Shown here: one piece after another, positions 43,717 to 52,489 of the stretch | Layout: each line of letters opens with the position of its first letter | How positions within the stretch are numbered: the stretch's first letter is position 1 | Source: Sulfitobacter pontiacus | Lineage (GTDB): Bacteria; Pseudomonadota; Alphaproteobacteria; Rhodobacterales; Rhodobacteraceae | Length of the DNA stretch: 64,000 bases | Direction: 5' to 3' | NCBI RefSeq assembly: GCF_040790665.1 | Contig: NZ_CP160849.1 | Span: 1,116,001-1,180,000 of the forward strand | Position numbers and translations under genes: made by a program | The notes under the pieces: model-generated | Told to the model about the DNA's origin: nothing | What the model saw: the letters and a program-made list of their open reading frames with translations, nothing else | Databases searched by the model: none

Positions 43717-44526
43717 ATGACGGATGTCACCGAAACACCAAGTGTCAGCGATGCGTTGGGTGAATGCCTTCCTTACCTGCGTCGCTACGCGCGCGCACTG
43801 ACCGGCAGCCAGAACAGCGGCGACGCTTTTGCAGCCGCCTCGCTCGAAGCGATTTTGACGGACCGGTCGGTTCTGGATGGTGTAGACACCCGCACAGGTG
43901 TGTTCCGCGTTTTGTACGGCATCTGGGCCAGCGCCGGTGCGCCTGTCGAGGAAGGTGAAAGCGGGCCCCGCGCCAAGGCGCAAAAGCACCTCGCCAAACT
44001 GACCAACCACAGCCGCGAAGCGTTGCTGCTGCACACGATCGAAGGGTTCTCCTTTAAAGAAGTCGGCCAGATCATCGGTGTTGAAGAGAACGAAGCCAGC
44101 GAGCTGGTGCAGATTGCCCGCCGCGAAATGGCAGATAGCGTGACCGGTTCGGTCATGATCATCGAGGACGAGGCCATCATCGCGATGGACATCGAATCCA
44201 TCGTCGCCGAAATGGGCCACCGTGTGACCGGTGTTGCGCGCACGCGTGACGAAGCTGTCAAACTGGGCAAGGCGGATGTGCCAGACCTGATCCTTGCGGA
44301 TATCCAGCTGGCCGATAACTCCTCCGGCATCGATGCCGTGAACGACCTGCTGCGCGATTTGGGTAACCGTCCGGTGATCTTCATCACCGCATTCCCCGAG
44401 CGCCTGTTGACCGGCGATAAGCCCGAACCCGCGTTCCTAATCTCCAAGCCCTACACGGTGGATCAGGTCGTATCGGCTGTTTCGCAAGCGATGTTCTTCT
44501 CGTCGACAGAGACGCTGCACAGCTAA
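43717..44526 (+). CDS. phyR: General stress response regulator PhyR
   Basis: This 269-residue protein has an N-terminal sigma-like domain (PYLRRYARALTGSQNSGDAF, then ALLLHTIEGFSFKEVGQIIGV, residues ~15-140) and a C-terminal receiver. The receiver has an acidic pair in MIIEDEA (E150/D151), phosphoacceptor D195 in LILADIQLAD, and the conserved Lys of ISKPYT. Phosphorylation exposes the sigma-like domain, which sequesters NepR and frees EcfG. It has an AAAGGA site and a strong terminator downstream. Confidence 0.97.
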   Translation: MTDVTETPSVSDALGECLPYLRRYARALTGSQNSGDAFAAASLEAILTDRSVLDGVDTRTGVFRVLYGIWASAGAPVEEGESGPRAKAQKHLAKLTNHSREALLLHTIEGFSFKEVGQIIGVEENEASELVQIARREMADSVTGSVMIIEDEAIIAMDIESIVAEMGHRVTGVARTRDEAVKLGKADVPDLILADIQLADNSSGIDAVNDLLRDLGNRPVIFITAFPERLLTGDKPEPAFLISKPYTVDQVVSAVSQAMFFSSTETLHS

Positions 44527-44550
44527 ACCGGCATACAGGCAAACGAACAA

Positions 44551-44581
44551 GGCCGCGGTGGTTCCACCGTGGCCTTTTTTT
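44551..44581 (+). terminator. Rho-independent terminator after phyR
   Basis: GGCCGCGGTGG and CCACCGTGGCC form an 11-bp stem (one G-U pair) with a two-base turn, followed by seven T residues. Confidence 0.9.
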
Positions 44582-44614
44582 ATCGATCCTGTGGGATGCA
44601 AGCCACGCCTTTAA

Positions 44615-44639
44615 GGAACTTATATCTACAGGGCGCGTT
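44615..44639 (+). promoter_or_regulatory. Perfect EcfG promoter of the YqjD/YqjE-like operon
   Basis: GGAAC (44615-44619), a 16-bp spacer and CGTT (44636-44639) match the EcfG consensus exactly, 34 bp before the first start codon used. Confidence 0.8.
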
Positions 44640-44672
44640 TGGTTGGTGAACACATGAATAATGGAGACCACC

Positions 44673-44975
44673 ATGGCCAAGGACGTAACCAACACAAGCA
44701 ACCTGTCTGTCGATGATATCTCGGTCCAGCTGGCCGTTTTGAAAGACGACATCGCGTCGCTGACAAGCACGATGGCCGATCTGACCAAAGCCAAAAGCGC
44801 CGAAGCCGCCAACCAGGCGAAATCCACAGCGCAAGATCTGGCGAACTCTGGCCGTGACAAGGCATTGGAAGCGCAGCAAACAGCCGAAGACTTTGTACGC
44901 ACACAACCCGCCGCCGCATTGGGCATCGCTGCCGGCGTCGGCTTTATCGCCGGTCTGTTCGCGACACGCCGCTAA
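44673..44975 (+). CDS. DUF883/YqjD-ElaB-like membrane-anchored protein
   Basis: I chose the ATG at 44673 (100 residues) because GGAG lies 6 bp before it; an in-frame ATG 12 bp upstream is possible. The N-terminal ~75 residues are a charged amphipathic helix rich in Ala, Lys and Gln. A C-terminal TM helix (AAALGIAAGVGFIAGLFATRR) has glycine-zipper spacing. YqjD/ElaB proteins are stress-induced and bind ribosomes at the inner membrane in E. coli. The perfect EcfG promoter fits that. Its stop overlaps the next start (TAATG). Confidence 0.8.
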   Translation: MAKDVTNTSNLSVDDISVQLAVLKDDIASLTSTMADLTKAKSAEAANQAKSTAQDLANSGRDKALEAQQTAEDFVRTQPAAALGIAAGVGFIAGLFATRR

Positions 44976-45352
44976 TGTTCGAATATGTGACGGATAGGGT
45001 TGCCCAAAAGGCAACCCGAACGGCGCAAACTGCCGCCATCGGCTTTGGCGCAATGCTCTGCCTGATTGTTGGCGGGGCGTTTCTTGCCGTCGCCGCGTGG
45101 CTGTTTTTGCTTACCATCACCACACCGCTGGTAGCCTGTCTGATTATGGGCAGCCTGTTTTTCGGTATGGGTCTTGTATTGATTGCGGCCCTGTCAATCC
45201 GGGCTCGTGCAATCCGGCGTCAGAAACGCGAAGCCGCCTTACGCGCACAGGCGATGCAACAGGCACAAGCCACCGGCGGCGTCGGCGGAATCGCCGCGAT
45301 CATCACGGCTTTCGTCAACGGTCTGAACGCAGGGAAGCAAGCGCGTCGCTAA
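44975..45352 (+). CDS. YqjE-like/phage-holin-family membrane protein
   Basis: This 125-residue protein has two TM segments (FGAMLCLIVGGAFLAVAAWLFLL and the following PLVACLIMGSLFFGMGLVLIAAL), a charged cytoplasmic region and a Gly/Ala-rich C-terminus. The pairing with a YqjD-like gene mirrors the E. coli yqjD-yqjE arrangement. Its last 38 bp overlap, antisense, the end of the pseudo-receiver gene on the minus strand. It is probably co-induced by EcfG. Confidence 0.7.
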   Translation: MFEYVTDRVAQKATRTAQTAAIGFGAMLCLIVGGAFLAVAAWLFLLTITTPLVACLIMGSLFFGMGLVLIAALSIRARAIRRQKREAALRAQAMQQAQATGGVGGIAAIITAFVNGLNAGKQARR

Positions 45353-45671
45353 TGCCTTGCACCATGGTGTCATTGGTGAAAGGCCGGTCTACGACGGAAT
45401 AGATGTAGGTGTCGGGAATGCTTTGACCTTCGCCGTATAGAACATAGGCGACATCTTTCGTGGGCAGGTCTGCGGCAAAGAGTTCCGACAGGTCATTCGA
45501 CGTGCCGGACACAAGCGCCACGGCCTGAGACGAACAGCTACGCAGCTCAGAGATAAAAGCGGAAAGGGTTTCGGACACAGACAATGCGGCGTCACCGAAT
45601 GCCTGTTCCAGCATGTCGATCACATCCGCCCGAACGATCGGGTCAGTATCGAATACGAAAAAAGGAATCAC
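45315..45671 (-). CDS. Degenerate single-domain receiver (pseudo-receiver)
   Basis: A GTG start with AAAGG upstream gives 118 residues. The pattern is a CheY fold: FFVFDTDPIVRADVIDMLEQAF (acidic D8/D10 kept), then VALVSGTSND where the phosphoacceptor Asp should be (Ser55 instead), and SVVDRPFTND near the C-terminus where the conserved Lys is Arg96. It should not be phosphorylated normally. Next to phyR it may bind the kinase, PhyR or NepR. It overlaps the YqjE-like gene antisense by 38 bp. It could alternatively be a decaying receiver. Confidence 0.6.
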   Translation of the reverse strand: MIPFFVFDTDPIVRADVIDMLEQAFGDAALSVSETLSAFISELRSCSSQAVALVSGTSNDLSELFAADLPTKDVAYVLYGEGQSIPDTYIYSVVDRPFTNDTMVQGISDALASLRSDR

Positions 45672-45754
45672 ATCGCGCCTTTCTAATCCCGCAAAGGTAG
45701 CAATATTCCCAAAGCGCCGCGTTAAACTATGACATACGAGTTAGGAATTTTTTC

Positions 45755-46483
45755 ATGGGTATCGATTGCCGCTATTGTCCGCTTCACAAAAAGGACGCCT
45801 TTGTCACCATGACAAGGGAAGAGCTTGAGTTCATGCAGAAATTCAAGGTCGGTGAGCTTAGCGTCGACCCCGGCACGACAATCCTGATGCAGGGATCCAA
45901 CTCCCCCCAACTTTATACGGTGCTGTCCGGCATGGGCATCCGGCATAAGTCGCTGGATAATGGTGAACGGCAGGTTATTAATTTTGTCTTCCCCGGCGAT
46001 TTCATGGGGCTTCAGGCCGGTATGCTTGGCGAAATGGGCCACAGCGTGGAGGCGCGGACACATATGCGCATGTGCGTGTTCAACCGGTCGGATTTCTGGA
46101 CCTTCTTCCGCAGCAACCCCAGCCGCGCGTTCGATATCACATGGCTCGCCGCGATAGAGGAGCATTTCCTTGGCGAAACGCTTGCCACTGTCGGCCAACG
46201 CACCGCGCTGCAAGCGGTGTCATGGGCGATGCTCAAGTTCTTTGAACGCGGGATGGGGCTGGGCTTGGTGACAAATAACACAATGACCCTGCCCTTCACG
46301 CAACGCGATCTGGCGGATGCATTGGGTCTATCGCTTGTCCATACCAACAAAACCCTCGCGAAGCTGCGGGACCAGCAACTCGCGTCCTGGTCGGATCAGG
46401 TTCTGCAGGTCAACGACCTCGACAAGCTCGCCGACGTCGCCGAGACAGAGCGCAGCAAACCGGCCAAGCGCCCCTTGATGTAG
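45755..46483 (+). CDS. Crp/Fnr family transcriptional regulator
   Basis: This 242-residue protein has an N-terminal cyclic-nucleotide-binding-type beta barrel (ILMQGSNSPQLYTVLSGMGIRHKS, then VFPGDFMGLQAGMLGEM) and a C-terminal winged helix (FTQRDLADALGLSLVHTNKTLAKL). Three Cys are visible (5, 8 and one near 107), too few for the four ligands of a classical FNR 4Fe-4S cluster, so direct oxygen sensing by that means is unlikely. The effector and targets are unknown. Confidence 0.86.
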   Translation: MGIDCRYCPLHKKDAFVTMTREELEFMQKFKVGELSVDPGTTILMQGSNSPQLYTVLSGMGIRHKSLDNGERQVINFVFPGDFMGLQAGMLGEMGHSVEARTHMRMCVFNRSDFWTFFRSNPSRAFDITWLAAIEEHFLGETLATVGQRTALQAVSWAMLKFFERGMGLGLVTNNTMTLPFTQRDLADALGLSLVHTNKTLAKLRDQQLASWSDQVLQVNDLDKLADVAETERSKPAKRPLM

Positions 46484-46486
46484 GCG

Positions 46487-47413
46487 CTATTCCTCGCTCA
46501 CACTTACCAGATTATCCGCAACATAGGCCCCGCGTTTGCCTAGCGGCCGGTCGCGTCCAATGGTGCTGTCAGGGCGCGTGCGCAGTTCCACCTGCGCGTT
46601 CCACGACGCCCCCATCAGCACCAGAAAACTGCTGATCCACAGCCAGACCAGCATGGCGATCACAGCGCCAATAGACCCGTAGACCTGATTGTAATTGCCG
46701 AAGTTCGCAACGTAATAGCTGAACCCGATCGACACCACTGCCCATGAAAACACCGCGAAAACGGCCCCCCATGTCAGCCAGCCGATGCGCGCCGCACGAC
46801 GGTTCGGGCCAAAGCGGTACAGCACACCAACACCGGCCAATAGCACCAAAATCGCGATGCTCCAGCGGATGATCTCGGCGACGAAATAGCCGAATACCCC
46901 CAGGGGGATGAACGACAGCACAATCGGTGCGATCACCACAGTGATCAGCGCAATCAGCCCCACCATCACCAAGGTAAAGGTCAGCATCAGCGCCCGCAGA
47001 TAATGCCGCGCGGCGTTGCGATTGCGTTCACTATACACGCTGTTCAGGCCGATCATCATCGCGCCCACACCTGCCCGCGCCGACCACATCGCCACCAGAA
47101 CCGAAGCCGCACCAGCCCACCCCAGTTTGCCGGTGCTGGTCGTGACCAATGACACCACCTGATCATTGAGAATATCATAGACGTCATCGGGCAGCAGACC
47201 GCGCATGTCTTCCAGCTGGGCAATGACAACCACAGGGTCAGAGATCAGGCTCAGGATCGTGACCAAGGCGGCAAGGGCGGGAAACAGCGACAACATCGCA
47301 TAAAAAGCGACCCCCGCCGCGATCAGCGAGACGTTCTTTTCAGAGATATCAACCAGCGCCGCTTTCAGCGCATCCCAGTACAGCTTTACGGTGCCCACCG
47401 ATTTCTGTGTCAA
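46487..47413 (-). CDS. YihY/BrkB family inner-membrane protein
   Basis: This 308-residue protein has about six TM segments and the family blocks LIAAGVAFYAMLSLFPALAALVTILSL, WSARAGVGAMMIGLNSVYSE and YGSIGAVIAMLVWLWISSFLVLMGASWNAQVE. Its function is not well known; the older RNase BN assignment is considered wrong. It converges with the Crp/Fnr gene (3 bp between stops) and is probably alone in its transcript. Confidence 0.86.
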   Translation of the reverse strand: MTQKSVGTVKLYWDALKAALVDISEKNVSLIAAGVAFYAMLSLFPALAALVTILSLISDPVVVIAQLEDMRGLLPDDVYDILNDQVVSLVTTSTGKLGWAGAASVLVAMWSARAGVGAMMIGLNSVYSERNRNAARHYLRALMLTFTLVMVGLIALITVVIAPIVLSFIPLGVFGYFVAEIIRWSIAILVLLAGVGVLYRFGPNRRAARIGWLTWGAVFAVFSWAVVSIGFSYYVANFGNYNQVYGSIGAVIAMLVWLWISSFLVLMGASWNAQVELRTRPDSTIGRDRPLGKRGAYVADNLVSVSEE

Positions 47414-47466
47414 AACCCTTGATCCTCGTTCCCCACGGCTGCTGCCCCCGCCACATCACATTTACG

Positions 47467-48318
47467 CTACTTTTCCTCTTCTACCTCATCGCGCACCTGA
47501 CCCCAAGCGACGAGGGTAAAGATGATCGTTCCGCCAACAATGTTGCCCGCAAGCACCGGTAAGAAGAACTCGAACACCGCCGCCATCAGGCCAAGCTGGC
47601 CGTCCAGTATCATCACCGCCATCTCGACCGACCCCGCAACGATATGCGCAAAATCCCCCGCGGCGATAAGCCAGGTGAACACAAGGATCAGGAAAAACGA
47701 CGTCTCATCCGCCTGCGGCATCATCCAGACGATAAGCGCGACGATGACCCCCGCCGGAATGGCCCGCCAGAACCCCTGATAGGCCCCCATGCTGGTTGCG
47801 TGATGCGACAGGTCCAGAATGGCGGGCAGCACCTCGGGCGAAATCGCGGGCGTCCAGAGAAACAGCATCGCCGCGGCAAAGGCCCCCACCACATTCGCCG
47901 CCAGCACGATCCCCCACAGGCGGAACATGCACATCAGCGAATGCCAGGTCTTGGCCCGCATGATCGGCAAAACGGTGGTGATGGTGTTTTCGGTAAACAA
48001 CTGCATCCGCCCCATGATCACCGCCAGAAAACCCAGCGAATAGCCCAGGTTCTCGATCAGGAAACGATGCGAGGTATCGGGCAGATAGGTCCGGAACACG
48101 GCCTCGCCCAGAACCGACAGGCTGATCATCACCCCCGCCGCGATCCCCGACCAGATCAACGACCGCTTGCTGCGCGCCAGCTCTTCCTCGCCCTCACGGC
48201 GGATCACTTCGTAGATCAGCTTGGGCGACAACGCCGTCGCTTCGCTGACCGATTTCTCCTCGGCTTGTGCGTCCTGTGGTTTCTTACGCGAAACCCTGCG
48301 TTGAATAAGAGGGGCCAT
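47467..48318 (-). CDS. Formate/nitrite transporter family protein
   Basis: I chose the ATG at 48318 (283 residues), preceded by CAGGAG at good spacing; the open frame extends far upstream but without family sequence. The protein has six TM helices in the FocA/NirC pentameric channel fold, with the recognisable FTENTITTVLPI block and, in the last third, ILVFTWLIAAGDFAHIVAGSVE. It would pass small anions such as formate or nitrite across the inner membrane. The charged first ~50 residues are longer than usual. Confidence 0.85.
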   Translation of the reverse strand: MAPLIQRRVSRKKPQDAQAEEKSVSEATALSPKLIYEVIRREGEEELARSKRSLIWSGIAAGVMISLSVLGEAVFRTYLPDTSHRFLIENLGYSLGFLAVIMGRMQLFTENTITTVLPIMRAKTWHSLMCMFRLWGIVLAANVVGAFAAAMLFLWTPAISPEVLPAILDLSHHATSMGAYQGFWRAIPAGVIVALIVWMMPQADETSFFLILVFTWLIAAGDFAHIVAGSVEMAVMILDGQLGLMAAVFEFFLPVLAGNIVGGTIIFTLVAWGQVRDEVEEEK

Positions 48319-48438
48319 TCCTGCGCTCCTGAAAACTACGAACAAATGGGGCCGAGCCCGCAAAATCTGATTGTGATCCAGCATCAAACTAGCGCAGAAA
48401 CTGCATAAGCACAGAAAGTAACGCAGCAGGGCCGCATA

Positions 48439-49689
48439 ATGTTCACAGAAGATACCAAACTCATGTCGGCAATCCGCGACCGCTTTGCCCATGTTGACAG
48501 CTGCCCGTTCCAGGGACCGCGCGTGTTTTTCGAAAACGCTGGCGGCGCGCTGACATTGAACACGGTCGTCGAGACCTCGACCAAATTCGCGGCCATCCCC
48601 GACAATCAGGGGCGCGACAACCCCGCGTCCCATGCGCTGGTCGATATCATCAAACAGGCCCGCGCCGATATGGCGTTGTTCTTCAACGCGCCTGACGGGC
48701 AGTTCTTTGTCGGCGAAAGCGGGACAGAGCTGTCGTTCCGCCTGATCCGGACAGCCGTCATGGGCAGCGCCCCGGGTGCCGTCATCGGGTCTACTGTGGA
48801 ACACCCCGCCTCGCGCAGCGCCGCGCAACACTGGGCCGATGTGGCGGGCAAACCCTATATCAGCGTGCCCCACGATAACGCGACAGGTCAGGTAACGCCC
48901 GACGCCTACGCCGCTTTGATGATCCCCGAGGTACGGGTCGCCACGATCCTGCACACCTCCCCCGTGACGGGGATCGCCAATGATGTGGCGGGCATCAGCG
49001 CCGCGATCCGCGCCATCGCCCCCGACGCCTATATCTTTGTCGACGGCATCCAGCACGCCAGCCATGGGCATATCGACATCGCCAGCTATGACATCGACGG
49101 CTATGTCATCTCTCCGTACAAACTGTTCTCGCGCCACGGCTATGGCATTGCCTGGGCGTCCAAGCGTCTTACCGCGCTGCCGATCGAGACACTGGCGAAC
49201 GGTCCCGCAGGGAATTGGGAAATGGGCACCCGTGACACGGGCGCCTATGCGACATTCTCGGATGTGGTGCGCTATTTCGACTGGCTCGGCAGCCAGGTGT
49301 CAGACGCCACTGCCCCCCGCGCGCGGATAGAGGCCGCCGCCGCTGCGATCCACGACCACGAACAGCAGCTGACCAATGCGCTGCTGTTCGGCACGGGAAA
49401 CCTCGCCGGATTGGCTGATCTGGCGGGCGTCACGATCCTGGGCGGCACCGACAACCCCGACCGCGAGGGGCTTGTGTCCTTCACGCTCGACACCCTGGCC
49501 GCGGCGGATATCGTGGCGCAACTCAACGCCCAAGGCATCCGGACCCATGTACGCAAGGCAGATCACTACTCCGGCAACATCCTGACCCCGCTCGGGCTTG
49601 ATGCCGCGGTGCGTGTGTCGCTTTGCCATTACAACTCCATGGACGAAGTCCGCGCCCTGCTCACGGCGATGAAAGACATCGCCGCATAA
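48439..49689 (+). CDS. Class V aminotransferase (cysteine-desulfurase-like)
   Basis: This 416-residue PLP enzyme has VFFENAGGALTL near the N-terminus, STVEHPASRSAAQHW, FVDGIQHASHGHIDI (the PLP-binding Asp) and VISPYKLFSRHGYGIAW with the Schiff-base lysine. It belongs to the cysteine-desulfurase-like/isopenicillin-epimerase group, whose members often act on amino acids other than cysteine. The M20-family hydrolase gene follows in the same direction after 100 bp, so the two may form a small catabolic unit. Confidence 0.82.
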   Translation: MFTEDTKLMSAIRDRFAHVDSCPFQGPRVFFENAGGALTLNTVVETSTKFAAIPDNQGRDNPASHALVDIIKQARADMALFFNAPDGQFFVGESGTELSFRLIRTAVMGSAPGAVIGSTVEHPASRSAAQHWADVAGKPYISVPHDNATGQVTPDAYAALMIPEVRVATILHTSPVTGIANDVAGISAAIRAIAPDAYIFVDGIQHASHGHIDIASYDIDGYVISPYKLFSRHGYGIAWASKRLTALPIETLANGPAGNWEMGTRDTGAYATFSDVVRYFDWLGSQVSDATAPRARIEAAAAAIHDHEQQLTNALLFGTGNLAGLADLAGVTILGGTDNPDREGLVSFTLDTLAAADIVAQLNAQGIRTHVRKADHYSGNILTPLGLDAAVRVSLCHYNSMDEVRALLTAMKDIAA

Positions 49690-49789
49690 ATGCCCGGTTG
49701 CGGCTTCATTTTGCAAAATAAACTCGAATCCGACGGGGCAACTGCAGACTTCGCTTGCCATATATGAACGCCCGTTCAAACATGGCGGT

Positions 49790-51070
49790 ATGATAAGCAC
49801 TCTCTCTACCGCCATTATCGCCAAGCGTGACGATCTGATCGCGCTGACCCAAGATCTGATCCGCATCCCGACGCTTAATCCGCCGGGTCAGGACTATCGG
49901 CTGATCTGCGAATACCTTGATACCCGCCTGCGCAAGCACGGGTTCGAGACGCAGCTGATCCGCGCCTTTGGTACCCCCGGCGATAGCGAGAAATACCCCC
50001 GTTGGAACATCATCGCCCGCCGCGAAGGGCGCAGGGCGGGCGAATGTGTCCACTTCAACAGCCACACCGATGTGGTCGAGGTCGGGGCCGGCTGGACGTT
50101 TGATCCCTTTGGGGCCGAAATCTCGGACGGCAAGATTTACGGACGCGGCACCTGCGATATGAAAGGCGGGCTGGCGGCCTCTATCATCGCGGCGGAGACC
50201 TTTATCGAACAGCACCCCGATTTCAGCGGCGCAATCGAAATCTCCGGCACAGCGGACGAGGAATCCGGCGGCTACGGCGGTGTCGCCTATCTGGCCGAGC
50301 ACGGGCATTTCAACCCGGACCGCGTTCAACATGTGATCATCCCCGAACCGCTGCAAAAAGACCGTATCTGTCTGGGGCACCGGGGCGGCTGGTGGGCCGA
50401 GATCGAAACCAAGGGCGAGATCGCCCATGGCTCCATGCCGTTTCTGGGCGATTGCGCCGTGCGCCACATGGGCGCAGTGCTCTCCGAGTTCGAAAACAAG
50501 CTGTTCCCTGCCATGGCCGCCCGTCACACAGACATGCCCGTGGTCCCCGAAGGGGCGCGCAGTTCGACCATGAACATCAATTCGATCCACGGTGGGCAAA
50601 AGGAGAACGACCCGGATTTCGACGGGCTACCGGCCCATTGCGTGCCAGACAGCTGCCGCATCACCATTGACCGGCGCTTTTTGCTGGAAGAACCGCTGGA
50701 TCAGGTGCGCGGCGAAGTGCGCGCCCTGCTGGAAGGTCTGCGCGAAACGCGGGTCGATTTTGACTACGAGCTGACAGAGCTGAATTCGGTCCTGCCGTCG
50801 ATGACCGACCGCGATGCGCCGGTCGTGCAAACTGTCGCCCATGCGATCGAGGATATCATGGGCAAAGCGCCTGAATACGTCGCCTCCCCCGGGTCATACG
50901 ACCAGAAACACATCGACCGGATCGGCAAGCTCAAGAATTGCATCGCCTATGGCCCCGGCCTGCTAGAGCTGGCGCATAAGCCGGATGAATATATCGACAT
51001 CGACGATATGGTCGACAGTGCCTGCGTGATGGGCGCCGCGCTAGAGACGCTGTTGCTTCCGAAAGACTAA
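49790..51070 (+). CDS. M20 family amidohydrolase (ArgE/DapE-type)
   Basis: This 426-residue dinuclear zinc deacylase has HFNSHTDVVEVG (first metal His and Asp), YGRGTCDMKGGLA (bridging Asp), SGTADEESGGYG (catalytic Glu-Glu) and a late SPGSYDQKHIDRIG. Such enzymes remove acyl groups from N-acyl amino acids, as in acetylornithine deacetylase or succinyl-diaminopimelate desuccinylase. The exact substrate cannot be told. It stops 5 bp before the convergent Hsp70 stop. Confidence 0.9.
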   Translation: MISTLSTAIIAKRDDLIALTQDLIRIPTLNPPGQDYRLICEYLDTRLRKHGFETQLIRAFGTPGDSEKYPRWNIIARREGRRAGECVHFNSHTDVVEVGAGWTFDPFGAEISDGKIYGRGTCDMKGGLAASIIAAETFIEQHPDFSGAIEISGTADEESGGYGGVAYLAEHGHFNPDRVQHVIIPEPLQKDRICLGHRGGWWAEIETKGEIAHGSMPFLGDCAVRHMGAVLSEFENKLFPAMAARHTDMPVVPEGARSSTMNINSIHGGQKENDPDFDGLPAHCVPDSCRITIDRRFLLEEPLDQVRGEVRALLEGLRETRVDFDYELTELNSVLPSMTDRDAPVVQTVAHAIEDIMGKAPEYVASPGSYDQKHIDRIGKLKNCIAYGPGLLELAHKPDEYIDIDDMVDSACVMGAALETLLLPKD

Positions 51071-51075
51071 GGCCC

Positions 51076-52347
51076 TCAGCCGTCAGCAAAGGCGTGTGGC
51101 GCGGCGATTGCCAGACCGTCGACGATCGCGGTCATCGCGGCCCCGCGGTGCAGTTCGGCCTGCGGAAATGCATCGCGCATGGCGCGGTCGATCACGCCCA
51201 TCAGGCTGGACCCGCCGACAAAGATCAGCTTGGTCACGGCATCGGGTTTTACCTCTGCCTGCGCCGTCAGATCGGTCGCAACCTGCGCGATCTCGGTCGC
51301 CATCTGCGCCAAACTCGCCGCCATCATCGCCGGTGGCAGTGGGACCGTCAGCCCGCGCTCCACGATCTTGAGGTCGATCTGCGGCGGGGCGCTGGCATCG
51401 GGGTCATTCGCCGCGATCTTGCCGGCCTCTACCGCGAAGGCCATATCGTGGCCCAGCTCATCCTCCAACACACGTTGCAGTCGGTTCAGCAGCTTCGGCT
51501 CTACCGCGTATTTCGCCAGATCCTCGACCGCGCGACGCTGTTCGCGGGTGTAAAGGAACGGGATTTTCTGCCACGTCGCCAAATCGGCAAAGACCGCATG
51601 AGGGGCGGCGTGGGTTTCATCACCGAACACATGTTTGATCTGGCTGCCCATCCCCAGATGCGGCATCACATGCTGAAGGCTCAGCTCGCGGTCAAAGTCG
51701 GTCCCGCCAATGCGCACCCCTTTGCTGGCGAGGATATGAATGCCCGCGTCACCTTCCTGCCGGAACAGGGTAAAATCAGACGTACCGCCCCCGATATCGA
51801 CGATCAGCCCCAGATCGCCGGGTTCAAGCACGGCACGATTGGCCAGAGCCGCGGCCTCGGGTTCGGGCATGAAGCGGACCTGTTTGAACCCGGCTTGCGT
51901 ATAGCATTCGGTCAAATCCACCAACGCCTGCGCGTCCCGCGCCGGATCGGCGCTGTGGAACATCACAGGTCGCCCTGACAGCGCCCGATCAAACTGCTGG
52001 CCGGTGGCGCGCTCTGCCTTCGTCTTCAGCTCGGCCAGAAAGCTCGCCACGATGGCGATGAAATCCATGCGTTTGCCCAGCAGAACACGACTTTCGCGCA
52101 TCAAGGGCGTGCCCAGCAGACTTTTGAGCGCACGCATATAGCGCCCGTCGTCGCCGCCGATCAGCGCCTCTTGGGCACCGCGACCATAGATGATCCGCTT
52201 TTCCTCATTATCGAAAAACAGCGCGGTCGGCAGCGTGTTCTGCCCCGCCTCGACGTTAATCAAATGCGGCACACCGTCTACTGCATACCCCACGGCAGAG
52301 TTAGACGTTCCGAAATCGATACCCAAAGTGGGTGACATCGTAGCCAT
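51076..52347 (-). CDS. Short Hsp70 family protein (YegD-like)
   Basis: I chose the ATG at 52347 (423 residues), with AAGGGG 6 bp before it. The actin/Hsp70 ATPase motifs are present: LGIDFGTSNSAVGYAVDG, FMPEPEAAALANRAVL, LIVDIGGGTSDFTLFR and LIFVGGSSLMGVIDRAM. The protein ends with the ATPase domain; there is no substrate-binding domain or lid. E. coli YegD has the same layout. Its role is uncertain; it may handle clients by a different route than DnaK. Confidence 0.88.
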   Translation of the reverse strand: MATMSPTLGIDFGTSNSAVGYAVDGVPHLINVEAGQNTLPTALFFDNEEKRIIYGRGAQEALIGGDDGRYMRALKSLLGTPLMRESRVLLGKRMDFIAIVASFLAELKTKAERATGQQFDRALSGRPVMFHSADPARDAQALVDLTECYTQAGFKQVRFMPEPEAAALANRAVLEPGDLGLIVDIGGGTSDFTLFRQEGDAGIHILASKGVRIGGTDFDRELSLQHVMPHLGMGSQIKHVFGDETHAAPHAVFADLATWQKIPFLYTREQRRAVEDLAKYAVEPKLLNRLQRVLEDELGHDMAFAVEAGKIAANDPDASAPPQIDLKIVERGLTVPLPPAMMAASLAQMATEIAQVATDLTAQAEVKPDAVTKLIFVGGSSLMGVIDRAMRDAFPQAELHRGAAMTAIVDGLAIAAPHAFADG

Positions 52348-52489
52348 GGCGCGCCCCTTCAAAACCTCAAAAAACGGCGCATAAACCGCGCACAGGCTGG
52401 GTACAACCGATAATTGCGACAGCATCCCGACGCTGGTCAAACCTGACAGAACTGGTTAACATTTTCCTTATTGCCAACAGGAGACACCC

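Noticed and set aside
44546-44565. Minus-strand GGAAC inside the phyR terminator
   Set aside because: CGTT occurs only at N15 and the sequence is explained by the terminator stem; no minus-strand gene follows closely.
45755-46483. Oxygen-sensing FNR with iron-sulfur cluster
   Set aside because: Only three cysteines are present; the classical cluster needs four.
48319-49137. Upstream extension of the FocA frame across the class V aminotransferase
   Set aside because: A good Shine-Dalgarno at 48318 and the opposite-strand enzyme show the extension is not coding.
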